From Linyphia triangularis (Eukaryota; Arthropoda; Arachnida; Araneae; Linyphiidae): a stretch of 64,000 bases of DNA. The DNA lies in NCBI GenBank assembly GCA_963978545.1, contig OZ021729.1:6755501-6819500 (forward strand). The letters run 5' to 3'. Each line of letters opens with the position of its first letter. The first letter of the stretch is position 1. A program made the position numbers and the translations under genes. Shown here piece by piece: positions 22,845-35,135 of the stretch. The notes under the pieces are model-generated. The model saw nothing but the letters and a program-made list of their open reading frames with translations, did no database searches and was not told where the DNA came from.

Positions 22845-23012
22845 ATCTTATTATCCTTTATCGCCTGAGTGAGGAGAAACCCGCCAAATCTGCAACCCTG
22901 CTCCCAAAAAGTCTCTACTCATGTGATTCATTTTGGTTTCATTCTCGTTGTATAATTGAAGTGGGAACGCGCAGTCTATTGATAATAATAAGTCTATGGA
23001 GTGTTCCAACCA
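22845..23012 (-). repeat. Single inverted unit of the 180-bp repeat
   Basis: Reverse complement of the 180-bp unit, from 'atcttattatcctttatcgc' to 'ctatggagtgttccaac', with a small insertion ('aaccctgctccc'). It is the only unit in this orientation. Confidence 0.88.
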
Positions 23013-23215
23013 AGTTTCAGTTTTATTGGATGACGGGAAGTAGGTTTATTAGTAAGCCCATGTGTTAATTGAAGCGTACGTAAAAGTTACCTTTTAGTAA
23101 CAGTGACAGCCCATAAACGTGATAGAATGCAATCTTATTGACAATCAATCTGTTAAATTTTAGCTCAACTGGATGACGGCAAATTGGTTTATTTGTATTG
23201 GGCAGCAATTATAAA
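23010..23215 (+). repeat. Repeat E fragment
   Basis: Contains the repeat E signature 'ggatgacgg.aa.t.ggttta' twice (about 23030 and 23170). Other copies are at 24360-24815, 41216-41490 (inverted) and 48090-48390. Confidence 0.55.
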
Positions 23216-23223
23216 AGCGTGTG

Positions 23224-23625
23224 CGAAAGTTCAAACTATTACTTCAAAAAGTCCAAACTTTTACGCCGATCAAAAGGTATAGTGGTTAGCGTTCTAGCTT
23301 CTAGACCACGAGGTTGCGGGTTCGAGTCCCGTGTTAGGCATGGGTGTTTGCAAAATGCATGTTGGCTTGTCTAATGACGAATGTTTCGGCGCATTATAGC
23401 CCTCGTGCTGCTGACGGCGCCAGATAATCTGAATACAACCAACCAAACTTTTACTTTCAAAAGTTCAAACTTTTACTTTCATAAGTTTAAATTTCTACTT
23501 TCAAAAGTTCAAATTTTTACTTTCAAAAGTTCAAACTTTTACTTTCATAAGTTTAAATTTCTACTTTCAAAAGTTCAAATTTTTACTTTCAAAAGTTCAA
23601 ACTTTTACTTTCATCTTAGTTTCTT
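23224..23625. repeat. Minisatellite, about 22-bp unit with 66-bp higher order
   Basis: Repeats of 'acttttactttcaaaagttc' with variants alternate in a 66-bp pattern, giving an open frame of FYFHKFKFLL-like peptides that is not a gene. A SINE-1 interrupts it at 23265-23446. Confidence 0.85.
23265..23446 (+). mobile_element. tRNA-derived SINE-1
   Basis: A box 'tatagtggttagcgtt', B box 'gggttcgagtcccg', body and 'caaccaacc' end as in the other SINE-1 copies. Flanking TSD is approximately 'ccaaacttttac', taken from the minisatellite. Confidence 0.87.
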
Positions 23626-23629
23626 ACCG

Positions 23630-24355
23630 TAAAATGGCAACATTTTCAAAAGTCAAAATATCGATATTTTATTTATGTACTGAAGTATAGTAGTGGTGTC
23701 TTGAGGTAAAATTATAGAACTGCCATGAATATGGGTTAAAATGTGTCTCATGTAAATGATTCTGAAATTTTAAAATTTATAAATTTTTTAAACTTTCTGT
23801 AGTTAAAATGTATATTAACAATCCCTCACATTATTAGGTCATGTTAAAAAGAATACTTTGGTTTTTAAATTCCCGATATTGAAAAAGTCAAATTTGTACT
23901 TTTTACGTGTTAATTAAGCAATATTTTTAACAAGTGAAATTACATCCACATTTAAAACCTTCGAAAATTTGAGAAATACTTACCACAGCAGTATCTTTAG
24001 AATTTGTGGGAGAAGTTATGTACTATACTTGATGCTGTATTTCAAATTTTAGAGTCCTGCTGCAATTAATTTTTTAATAAAAAAAATCATATCGTGAATT
24101 TGAAGTTCAATGATTTTGTAGAGATAATTAGGCAATTCATTTTAATGTTTAGAGATACACTAATTTACTTTACCAGCTGATTTGAAGGTTTAAAAATAAA
24201 CACTTATAAAAACTGGGGATAAAAGTTTGAAATAAATCTATTGAGAAAAATATTAATATTGAAAAGGATATTATATTTATTTTGCCCTTTTAACATTTTG
24301 TAATTGGGAATGCTAGTGTATACTCAAGTTTTCCTTAGTTTTACAAATCAAAAAT
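23630..24355. other. Intergenic, nothing recognised
   Basis: AT-rich; no gene or repeat assigned. Confidence 0.5.
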
Positions 24356-24359
24356 AATA

Positions 24360-24815
24360 ATATAACCCATACAAACAAAGTTTTTAATATCAATCCTTTT
24401 TATGCATTGCCCGTTTTTATATTCATTACCACAGCGCCGACTCTGATGTCAACTTGTGCTTGGTTTTTGCATCTAATTTTAAATATCGAAAACATTTCTA
24501 TCAACAAAATGTGTGGCTAACTACGTTTCGAAATGTATTTAATAAAAATGAACGTCACACTCACATCCAAATATCCTTTGATTTATTCTGATTCAAACGA
24601 TATTATTATTCATAAAAAAAAATTTGGTAACAGGGAAGAGTTTCAGCAATGGTTGTTTCAGTACTATTTTAATGCAATTGGATAACGGCAAGTTGGTTTA
24701 TTAGTATTCCGTAAAAGCTACCTTTAACAACCCCAAAATTTGATAGAATGCATTGTCATAGACATTGAATTTATCTGCCAAGTTTCAGCCCGATTGGATA
24801 ACGGCAAGGGAGTTG
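24360..24815 (+). repeat. Repeat E, longest copy
   Basis: Shares 'cacagcgcc', 'gtgcttggtttttgcatc', 'aaacatttctatca', 'caagttggtttattagta' with 48090-48390 and, inverted, with 41216-41490. Non-coding and unclassified. Confidence 0.65.
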
Positions 24816-25375
24816 TTTAATTAAGCGTCCTCAGTCTCTCTCTTCCCCCCCCCCCCGCCCCATCTCCCCAATTGACAGACACACACAAAATCAAATAAAA
24901 AGGATTTAAAATTGAGTTGCTTTCGAAAAACGAATAAAATCAGCATATTGTAGTGCTGCCATCTATTGTCTAAATTACGAATCGAACTTTGACCCGAGAG
25001 AGAGAGCTTCACTATTAGTCCCTCTTATTTAGCATCATTTTAAAAGTTTTTATTAAATGGCATTAGATTGATTATTTTTTAGATTCATTGAAATAATCTT
25101 CTAAGATTTATTAATATACTTTATTATGTTTTTAGAAAAGTTTAGCTATTCCTAATAATAACCATGCGGAAAAAAAAGTGTTACGGAATTCTCGGATTAT
25201 TTATAATTGAACTGTTACTTCGTGCAAAATCCACCTTCACAACTTTAGTGCTTTACATAAAAACATATACTTTCTTTAATAAATTAAAAAACTGTAATGT
25301 ACATAAAAATACAGTATCGGCCGTTCAGAATTTAGAAAAGTTATTAGCGAAATTGGCTACTTTAATATTTTACGC
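24816..25375. other. Intergenic; poly-C tract
   Basis: Poly-C at 24846-24860. A short plus-strand frame at 25164-25397 has no recognisable domain. Confidence 0.4.
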
Positions 25376-25928
25376 TGTTGCACTTTATATTCTATAATAT
25401 TTTTAATGATATAAATACTACAAAGACTTATAATGAAATCTATACATCAATTGTGCTAATTAGTCAAAATAACAAGTGTATTGATTCAGTATATTCAGCT
25501 AAATGTAGTTTTTATATGCGTCGGTTTTATATATGTCAGATTTTACTTTCAATTACCCATATGTATACATAGGTTAATGAAAGTATAGTATTCGGTCAAA
25601 AAACATTTTCAATTTTTTTGCATTTCTCTACAATTTGCAACATGCTGATTTAAAAAAAGGTAATAAAAAAAAAAATAAAAAAAGATCAGTCTGTGTGTGA
25701 GCCTGTGGTCAGCATAACTCCCAAACAAATTGACCTAAAATGTTCAAATTTGGTGTGCGGGTTTGACACAGGGACCTACTTTTAAGGTTTTCGTCAAAAT
25801 AGCGCATGCGCATAAGGTAGCTGCGGTTAAAAAAGTCATGTTTTTCAGTAATTGTTAAAAAACGAATCTAACGATTTTGTCCAAAATTGCTGTGGTAATG
25901 CCTCTTAAGATGTTCTAAACATTCCTAC

Positions 25929-26250
25929 TAGAGGTCGGAAATATCGATCAAAATAAATATCAATACTCTCGTTGCATAGAAAGAAATATCGTTACACGAT
26001 TTTTTTTATTTGATTTTCCATTTTGCCAGAAACGAAGTTTTTCTACTTTTCATGATTGCTTTTTGTATGGTGACTACTTTTCCAACTGAAATGGATCTAT
26101 TACAAAAGAAAAAGTTATATTTTCGCTTAATTGGTGCAGTAATTTTTAAAAAAAACTTGAAATAAATTTCAATAGCTTTTAATGACAACGCCGAATACTC
26201 AGCATAATATTTCTACATTGTAAATAAATGAAAAATTAACAGAGCGATGA

Positions 26251-26318
<68 letters not shown>

Positions 26319-26614
26319 CGTTTTTTCCAATTTTAATTTTTAAAAGCTAAGAAGGTGTACCCCCTTGTACCCTTCTGTTCGCGCCCATGATTATGAAGTG
26401 TATGGCTGGCAAAATATTAAATATTGGTGCCATTTTAACTGCCTCTCAGCCAAGTTTTGAAGTTTTTGAAAAAGGAATAAAGAAAATCGAAAAAACACAT
26501 GAAACTACAAAACGATCATTAAAAAACTAAAAATGTTTAAAAACATCGATTTATCGGTGACTTTTATCGATATTTTTCAATATCGATATTTAAAAAAAAT
26601 ATCGTCGACCTTTA
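25929..26614. mobile_element. hAT-type MITE 'ATCGAT', copy 1
   Basis: Terminal repeats TAGAGGTCGGAAATATCGAT and ...ATATCGTCGACCTTTA, with an 8-bp TSD ATTCCTAC at 25921-25928 and 26615-26622. ATCGAT-rich blocks lie at both ends. A (TA)n expansion at about 26254-26313 lengthens this copy. Confidence 0.87.
26254..26313. repeat. (TA)n microsatellite
   Basis: About 30 TA dinucleotides inside the MITE. Confidence 0.95.
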
Positions 26615-26970
26615 ATTCCTACCTCCAAAATTCCCATAAAAATACATTAATGGCATAAACAGTTGAAAAACAAATACCTTTAACACAGAGCTCTATTTCC
26701 TTAAGCATACCTCATCAATGATCATTTTTTCTTTTCTCCTCAGTTTCACTTATAATTAAGGATATGCAAGAATTATCGATGAGACTATGGCCAAAATCAT
26801 CATTTTAGCGTGTGTGTTTTTTTTTATTTATCCATACATAAATTATTGCAAAAAATATCACTAAACTGGCCATTTTTTCTAAATGAATGATAAAAATATA
26901 AAAACGGTAAAGAACACAAATAGACATAAGTATTTATGTGTAAAAGTTGTGCGATGTTCCACACCACTAG

Positions 26971-29219
26971 TTTTACTAACTTTAACATCGTTCCGAGCCT
27001 CTAGCCAATTGCCGACACCAATGTTCCAAATTTCAGATGAACAAATGAATGTTTTGATGTATTACAGTCCATTAGATCATGAAGTGTAGTCTAGAAAAAT
27101 TGAACTTGGTGTGCTTTGGGAGAGTCCATTAAAAATAAAAAAATAATCCACCAATAAATAGTTCACTAGTGGTACGATACGTATTATCCCGTCGACCTTT
27201 TTCTCATGGCAACAAGTTTACCAAACATAATTAACTAATTCTATAGCTCAAGAAGTTGGCCACTACTTAACCACACAGCCATTTCAAGTGGGAAAGGCGA
27301 TGGCCAAGTACATAAAAAACAGAATTTATTCGATCACTTTGACAACAGGGAAACATATTCAACATCTGGCGAACGTTTTGTCATGACAAAAATGTCGTCG
27401 GGATAATATTCGAAGTTCTGTTTTGAAATGGGGTGGCCATTGGCTAGCATTTCTATTCGGAACCAATTGAAAAGACAGCAGTTAAGAAAAGAAATAAACT
27501 TTTTTCTTAACTAGGAGTTTAAAGTATCCTTTCTCTTTATTTTTTGGCAACTTTAACTCATTTTGTTCAGTGTATTTCGACAAAGCAATCAAGTAAAAAT
27601 AAACCTTTCATTCTCAATGTTTCTACTTACTGAACTTGAAAACATAGTCTATTGAACGTTTATTCTTCGTAATTTATTGTTTCTTATTAAATTATCTCAA
27701 TCCTTCATATCTTTTTTTTTTATTTTTTATTATGGTTTATTTATTTGGGACTCCGAATTAGATTCCTTTACCATTTAGCACGATTGAATAGTATATCAAT
27801 TTAAAATCGAGGTAAAGTTAGGAGAACTTGAATTTAATTTTTGTATTTTTTAAGAAGTTACAAATAAAATGTGTGCTATTTTAATTCTTACATTTTTCAG
27901 TATTTAAGTTTTTCTACTCCAAACAGTTGCTTCTTGCTTTTATTTTATTTAAATGCTTTTATATTCAGGTGCGTACTGGTCATAAGAGTTGCAAGGTCAG
28001 TGCATGTAAAAAATGGGCAGGTACAGTACGAAATTTATTTCTTTTTCTTAGATTTCCAATGTAAGTAGTTATATAAGTTTCACCCCCAAATTAAATTTCA
28101 CCCCTTAGTGCAAACTAAGGTTTTTTATTCAAACAAACCAAACTTGAATTTACAATAGCACATTGGGCAATGGGGTCTTGCGAACCTATCCCTTTGTATA
28201 ATATTCTCTAAACTTTTAAAAAAAAAAAAAACAATATTTTGTAGGGTCCATTGGAAGACCCCTGATCCAAGACCACTTTTTATTAAATGATCTAATCCCT
28301 TTAATAATTGAATTTTTAACACAAAAATATTAAATATAAAGGTCTCACAGTGACCCTGGCGTAAGGAGTAAACCCTTGGGTTTGCTACACCCCATAGTGC
28401 GTCTAGTAATTTATCATTGAAGTAAACCAAACCTGAAGATAAGATTTTCATGTTAACTTAATTTTAGTAAACTTTAATAAAATTTAAACATTAATAAAAT
28501 TTAAAGCACAACTGATTCTGTTTTTTTTTTTTTTTTTTTTTTTAATTTTTTAAATAATATTAAATATACTTACATATACTTACATTTAATTAAATATACT
28601 TACATTTTTAGTAAACTTTTCCAGTACAACTGATCCTGATTTTTGTTAAAGCTAAAAGAGAGAAAAAACACACAATTAATAGAAAAATACAACGCAATTA
28701 ACAGATATTTACAACATTTCATTGGGTTAGTCGCAGAGGATCTTTGATGCACTTTTGGGGGTATGGTTCATGTAGTGAGTTTTGGGATGGTGATAATATT
28801 ATAAAATAAAAAAAGAAAAAGAGGAAGAAAAAAAAAAAAGAGGAAAAAAAGAGAGAAAAAGGGAAAAAAGAGAGAAATTTAAAGGAAAAAGAGAAAAATG
28901 AAAAAGAAAGAGAAAAAAGAGAATTAAAAAATTAATGATATTCATTTAACGATAATTTTGATAATTAATTAATAATTTTATTTAATAATAATTAATTAAT
29001 TTATGATTTTTATTTAACCTAAATGTTCTATATTGTGTTCATGTTCCTCGTTCCTTGTTTTTGTTGTATATGAAAGAAGAATTGCTTTCCTGTCGTATTA
29101 TTTTGTGTCAATCTGATTGTATATTATTTACTTGTATAACTTTTATATTCTATATCCCGTTTTATTTTATGCCAACCAATTACTTTATATATCTCAAAAA
29201 ATCCCATGTATAAACTCAC
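26971..29219. other. Intergenic, low-complexity, nothing recognised
   Basis: AT-rich DNA with a poly-T run (28520-28543), a purine-rich tract of A with scattered G (28805-28925) and 'ttaattaatta' runs. Short frames, including a 108-aa minus-strand one at 28125-28451, show no known domain. Confidence 0.5.
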
Positions 29220-29224
29220 CTAAT

Positions 29225-29370
29225 TTTGAATAAAGCTGCTCCGGCAGGGCGGGGCGCTCGGGGGATCTCCTTCCGGACTGGGGTGACGCTTCTTCTCCCG
29301 GCCGGAGGCACAAAAGGCTCTAAACCCGTAAGGGTGAGTCCTCCGGCTTAGGCAGTCCAATATAAGTAGT
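29225..29370. other. GC-rich island of unknown nature
   Basis: About 145 bp of GC-rich sequence ('cggcagggcggggcgctcgg', 'ctcccggccggaggcac') in an AT-rich region. The minus strand is open from 29456 to 29220 (78 aa). It could be a LINE 3' end or an exon relic; neither is established. Confidence 0.35.
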
Positions 29371-29457
29371 TCCTCAATATAAGTAGTTGCCTTCCTTAAC
29401 AATTTTTTTAAAGCCAAATGCAGAGCGGTTGCTGCCATGGAAACAAGAATCGTCAAT

Positions 29458-29835
29458 TCAGATTAGTGATGATGAAGCAGAAAATAGGCGTCCAATGCCT
29501 ATAAAAAGTATGTCTTTCTCTTGAAATGCAGTGTGGAAAATGGATGTAGTCTTGTTTCCGAAGCAACGAGAATTTAACTGCAAAACCAAATTGGAGGGGT
29601 AAATTCCTAGTTCACGTTTATGGGTTGGCGCACTTTTGAAAAGTTGTCGACAAAGACAGAATGTCGCCAATTCGGAATTCCAATATGAAAAATTGAGAAA
29701 CGAACCAGCTCCGTGATTTGTGGTATAGGAAGGTTGCAGCCAAAGCGCGTCAATAAAAGAAATGGGGTTGCCAAATTTAGAGCTGTATCGCCTACAAAAC
29801 AGCGCCAAATCGGCTTGGCGATATTTTAACGTCAA
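29458..29835 (-). other. Unrecognised 125-codon open frame
   Basis: An open frame without a recognisable domain. Its upstream part contains several TCGCCAA/TTGGCGA motifs, as in the LTR and MITE families, so it is more likely repeat-derived than a gene. Confidence 0.25.
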
Positions 29836-30157
29836 CTAGGAATAGACCAATTGGAGGATTACCACTTGAAGGAAAAAAATATCTCTGCTTAATGGAAAAA
29901 CAATGCTGATAAAATAAAAACCGAAAATAATAATGCTACAAGATGTTTAAATCATACTAATTTACCTTTCGCAGTTGGCTCAAGTTAAAATCCTGAACTC
30001 AGTTCTTTAATACTGACATAACTCTAAATAACAATATAAGAGACGAGAACTTTGGTCATTTTAAATTATCAATTGTATTAAAAGACTAAATTTGAAAACT
30101 ATACTATCAGTCTCGAACACTTCTCAACATCGTGATCAAAAATTTTAACGGGAAAAG

Positions 30158-31803
30158 TGACACTAGTGGTCTCTGGTGGCGAACTATTGAAACTAAAATC
30201 ATACACTTCTGATGATTTGCTCATTCTTTAGAAATATTGTTTCTGGAACACATTCTTAGTGACAACCCGAAAAACGTGGTTATTAAATTGTGTTACTTTT
30301 GTAGCAAGGACAATGACAATAAAAGAAACCCCGTCTTCAGATATTTTAAAATCTTTTATATTAACTACGATTATTTTGGAATGGGGAAAATCTTTAATGT
30401 TCTAATTTAATTAACCCACTTGCCGATATCCTACGTTCAAACTTAACAGATGGACTCTTTTTTAATGACAATGCATCTATCAAGTTATGGGGACGTGTCA
30501 TTAAAAACCAACACTTCCACACGTTTGTATCAACCACAAGCGAAGCCTGATCTATCTTCAAGCATGTATAATTTGAGGATAGACACTAGTGGTGTCTGGT
30601 GGCGAACTATTAAAACTAAAATTATACACTTCTGATGATTTGCATTCTTTAGAAATATTGTTTCTGGAACACATTCTTAGTGACAACCCGAAAAACGTGG
30701 TTATGAAGTTGTGTTACTTTTGTAGCAAGGACAATGACAATAAAAGAAACCCCGTCTTCAGATGTTTTTAAATCTTTTATATTAACTACGATTATTTTGG
30801 AATGGGGATAATCTTCAGTGTGCTAATTTAATTAACCCACTTGCCGACATCCTACGTTCAAACTTAACAGATGGACTCTTTTTTAATGACAATGCATCTA
30901 TCAAGTTATGGGGACGTGTCATTAAAAACCAACACTTCCACACGTTTGTATCAACCACAAGCGAAGCCTGATCTATCTTCAAGCATGTATAATTTGAGGA
31001 TAGACACTAGTGGTGTCTGGTGGCGAACTATTAAAACTAAAATTATACACTTCTGATGATTTGCATTCTTTAGAAATATTGTTTCTGGAACACATTCTTA
31101 GTGACAACCCGAAAAACGTGGTTATGAAGTTGTGTTACTTTTGTAGCAAGGACAATGACAATAAAAGAAACCCCGTCTTCAGATGTTTTTAAATCTTTTA
31201 TATTAACTACGATTATTTTGGAATGGGGATAATCTTCAGTGTGCTAATTTAATTAACCCACTTGCCGACATCCTACGTTCAAACTTAACAGATGGACTCT
31301 TTTTTAATGACAATGCATCTATCAAGTTATGGGGACGTGTCATTAAAAACCAACACTTCCACACGTTTGTATCAACCACAAGCGAAGCCTGATCTATCTT
31401 CAAGCATGTATAATTTGAGGATAGACACTAGTGGTGTCTGGTGGCGAACTATTAAAACTAAAATTATACACTTCTGATGATTTGCATTCTTTAGAAATAT
31501 TGTTTCTGGAACACATTCTTAGTGACAACCCGAAAAACGTGGTTATGAAGTTGTGTTACTTTTGTAGCAAGGACAATGACAATAAAAGAAACCCCGTCTT
31601 CAGATGTTTTTAAATCTTTTATATTAACTACGATTATTTTGGAATGGGGATAATCTTCAGTGTGCTAATTTAGTTAACCCACTTGCCGACATCCTACGTT
31701 CAAACTTAGCAGATGGACTCTTTTTCGACGACAATGCATCTATCAAGTTATGGGTAAGTGTCATTAAAAAACCACACTTTCACATGTTTATAACAACCAC
31801 AAG
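30158..31803. repeat. 421-bp tandem array, about 3.9 units
   Basis: Landmarks such as 'gatggactcttttt' recur at 30449, 30870, 31291 and 31712. The two middle units are virtually identical; the first and last are more diverged. The last unit is cut by the hAT-like element at 31804, and its continuation ('ccatatcaatcttcaagcac') resumes at 35136. Identical short frames repeated in each unit are not genes. Confidence 0.93.
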
Positions 31804-32140
31804 CAGGGACGACGTGAACGGGGGGCGTAGGGGGCGTCTCGCCCCCCCAAAGTTTTAAAAAGTTGAACAGTCGGCAAATTTTAGAAATTTTATCGAGCCC
31901 TTTTTTTAAAGTAGATCCACAACAAAATCGAATTGAATAAAAAAATATTAAAAAAAAGAAAAGAAAAAGAATTTCGAACACAGAAATAATAAAAATACCG
32001 ACACGAGTTTAACGAATCGGTATTTTTACACTAGAAGTCTATTATAAGGGAGTCGGTGTCTTTTCCACCACCTACATTGATGGACCTCCTACATATAATA
32101 GGTATCGCGCGAACACAAATCATAGATATCTTCATTATCT

Positions 32141-32677
32141 CAGAAAAATGTCAGTCTGTTTGTGTGTCAGTGATCAGCATAACTCCCGAACAAATTGACA
32201 TATGATGATCAAATTTGGTATGGTACATAAGGAAGCTGCCATTGAAAAAAATCATGTTTTTCAATGATTGCAAAAAAACGGCTCTAACGATTTTGATAAA
32301 AATCATTTTAGTAATGCCTCTTAAGGTGTTCTAAACATCCCCACCTCCGAAATTCCCGTAAAAATGTTTTAATGGCGAAAAAAGTTGGAAAATGAATGCC
32401 TTCAACACAGAGTTCTCATTCCTTGAACATACCTCATCAACGATCGTTTTTTCTTCTCCTCTAAGTTTCGCTTATAATAAAGGATAATATAAGGATTAAC
32501 GAAAAGTGTATCGCCAAAATCACCATTTCCATTTTTTTTAAAGACCCATACAAGAATTATCTCCAAAACTGGCCATTTATTCTAAATGAAGGATGAAAAT
32601 ATACAAAAGGTAAATGACACAAATCCACGTCAATATTATAGTGCAATTGAAGGTTGTGCGATGTTCCACACCCCTAG
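32141..32677 (+). repeat. Repeat B, copy 4, inside hAT-1
   Basis: From 'cagaaaaatgtcagtctg' through 'gatcagcataactccc' to 'gttccacacccctag', followed by T. Confidence 0.8.
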
Positions 32678-32859
32678 TTTTTACTTATTACGAACGTGAA
32701 GTTGAGTGAAATGGAAGTAGCATATAATTCTGTTAATATATATTTCTATTACATTTTGCCAAAATTATTGCAATCAATGTCACGTAGAACTCAATAAATG
32801 TTGTTATATAGTACTTCATCTATTAAAAATGTGTAACGGTGTGCGGTAATGAAAAGTCG

Positions 32860-32915
32860 GACACGGAACTCCTAGATCAGAAGACAGGCGCGCTAACCAC
32901 TAGGCAAAAGTGATC
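32860..32915 (-). mobile_element. tRNA-like fragment (SINE-3 head)
   Basis: On the minus strand: 'gcctagtggttagcgcgcc' (A box) then 'tctgatctaggagttccg'. The B box is partly lost here but is intact ('gggttctactccccg') in the copies at 52597-52670 and 52928-53000. Confidence 0.6.
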
Positions 32916-33389
32916 ACTAGTGCCTAGGTGTTGTATCTGTCACTTGTACACGAGACAACCACAAATGTATTACCGAAATAATGCATGCCATGTAAATTGG
33001 AAGGCAATGTCGCATTTATTGAAACAAAATAACCATTGGAAAAGTATTGAAAGGTTTGTTCTAATACTATCTAAATTTCTTGACGTTTCCTGTAGTCAAA
33101 TAGTTGCGGCCTGACGTTGTCCGACTTACAACCAGGTTTCGGTCTATTAGAAGTAGTGAGTACCCTTTCACACCTATCCTCGATTTCACCACTTTATACA
33201 TGAAACATCGGGAAGACATCGTGTTTCAGATAAGTTAGATTAGTCAAAATACCTTTAAAATATTTCAAATTGGATCAGTAGATCTCACATTAGGATCATA
33301 ACCTTTAAAGTTGGGAAAGGGAAACGGGGGAGTTTTTTTTAGAAATCTCATGGTGACTGCGACGTTTCTCTTCTTTAGAAGATCATATG

Positions 33390-33611
33390 CTCAACTTCTC
33401 CTTCCTCAAGATAATAACATTAGAGATTTGAATACATCCCCTCCTCCCCCAAAAAAAACCTCCGCAGGTATACTACTATTCCTTACTTAGTTTGGATTTT
33501 TGTGCCGAAAATTATAGTTTGCTTTTTTATAGAGCTGAATATTTTGTTACTAAATTCGAAGTTCATACGGGTAGTGAGTTAGTTGAGAATAATTTACTTT
33601 GTAAAACTTGA
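33390..33611 (+). other. Open-frame segment conserved between the two hAT-1 copies
   Basis: The counterpart of the 82-codon frame at 53441-53689, starting around 'agaagatcatatgc' and ending at the shared stop after 'tttactttgtaaaac'. This copy has frame breaks near the C/A-rich stretch (33440-33470). No domain is recognised; a captured exon or decayed transposase piece is possible. Confidence 0.3.
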
Positions 33612-35135
33612 TTTCTGCTTCATTAGGATAGAGGTTCATGTATATTATTTTTTTTTTTTTTTACACATAAATAATATAGTAGTTTCGTTTAATACTAAAG
33701 TAATACATTTCATTTTTAGTCCTGCTTAGAGAAAATTAGCATTATACTTTTCTTCTGGAACAAATGATTATTATTAAACAAACGAGTAATCTTTGCAGAA
33801 ATTATTGTGGAAAAACCTAAAAAAAATCATTAAATTCAATCCAGCAGTTTTGGTATAAAATATGAACACGAAGTAGCTACTTTAAAAAGTAAATTTCTGT
33901 GTTAAATTGCTAAAAAAAAATTAAATTTTACTATTAATATACTTTTCAAGAAAAAGAAAAATCCTCTCTCATTTTCCGGTTAGGAAAATATGTTAAAAAG
34001 TATTTAAAAATTAATTTACAAAACGTTTTTAATAATTATTGTATTTTGAAGTGCAATTATATTGTCCATGAGCGCCGACAGGGAGGTGCAGATCGCTAAC
34101 AGGGCGCTATAAGGCGGCAAAAGTCTTGGTTTAATCCTAGATTTTTCGAAAATGGGAATTGGACTTCCTAATTTGATGTTAGTTAATAGCTGTACACAAT
34201 TTTTTGCTCGAATTGATAATTTACTACCTATATATTTTGTTCTTGTGAATTACTTCTTCTACATTACTTTATTTTTCGAAAGGCAGGAGGGAGTGTAAAT
34301 GCATGTTCCTGACATTGTCTCTATTATAAAAATCGCAGTATTTCGCGTAGGTAATTTTTTGTGATTTAGCAATAATCTGCCATGATTTTACAGTGAAGAA
34401 TTTTTTCAGAATTTGTTTGATTAACTTTTTTTACATTTCTAAATTAGAGGCACCTATTTGATCAATATTTTTCCTTTATTTTATTCCGTGTTGTAGTGCG
34501 ATTTCCATCCACTTTTACACGTTTAATTAACTTCTTCGAAACTGCAATTTGAAAATTAAATATTTTTTTTATTGAAATGAAGCCTTTATACTACTTATGT
34601 TTTGGAATTTGTTCAAGATTGTGAGAATGCATTCTATCTGCAAGTGATAAAAGCCTCCCCCCCTCCCTATAAAAAAAAGCACTTCGAAAAATTATCGCCT
34701 TTGTTCGGGAAAGAAAGGGTTATTTACTAAAAAGAAATTAAAAATTAACTGAATTTGATGGAACTTTAACTAAAATGTGATGAGAATTTACTTAAAATAT
34801 TACATTAATTACGTATTAATAAAATGTCATAAAATATTAAAAACACAAATTATATTTAATTACACATTAAAATAATTCACAATTAAATAAAAAAAAATTA
34901 CGATTAGTTATAAACTCATTAACAATTAATTACGCATTAATTAACAAATAATTAAATATTAATTAAATAAAAAAAATTATGCATTAATTTTGCATTAATA
35001 AAATTTAATTAATAATAGATTAACACCTTAATGGATATTTTCTACATTTACACCGTACTTGTCTTGATTTTAGTCGGTAAAATTATGTCTAACGCCCCCC
35101 CAAACGAAATTCTTAGCGACGGCCCTGACCACAAG

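Larger units (their letters stand above)
25550..26970 (+). repeat. Repeat B, copy 3, split by an ATCGAT MITE
   Basis: Runs from 'caattacccatatgtatac' (and possibly further upstream) through 'gtggtcagcataactccc', is interrupted at 25929-26614, and resumes with 'ctccaaaattcccataaa' to 'gttccacaccactag', followed by T. This copy shows the uninterrupted version of the site where a Helitron sits at 45294-46250. Confidence 0.8.
31804..35127. mobile_element. hAT-like element hAT-1, copy 1 (3.3 kb)
   Basis: Ends CAGGGACGACG... and ...CGACGGCCCTG (CAGGG-type hAT terminal repeats, with subterminal G/C runs), flanked by a perfect 8-bp TSD ACCACAAG at 31796-31803 and 35128-35135. No transposase frame is visible. 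It carries a repeat B copy (32141-32677) and a tRNA-like fragment (32860-32915). The half from 32915 onward is duplicated at 53002-57787. Confidence 0.88.

Noticed and set aside
10071..23446. Candidate functional tRNA genes at 10071, 13173, 13212 and 23265
   Set aside because: They have good A and B boxes but are multi-copy, continue into a common non-tRNA body and end in CAACCAACC with TSDs, so they are SINE heads.
30450..31613. Series of identical 60-61 codon open frames
   Set aside because: They recur because the 421-bp unit recurs; two overlapping frames per unit, no domain, no consistent coding signal.
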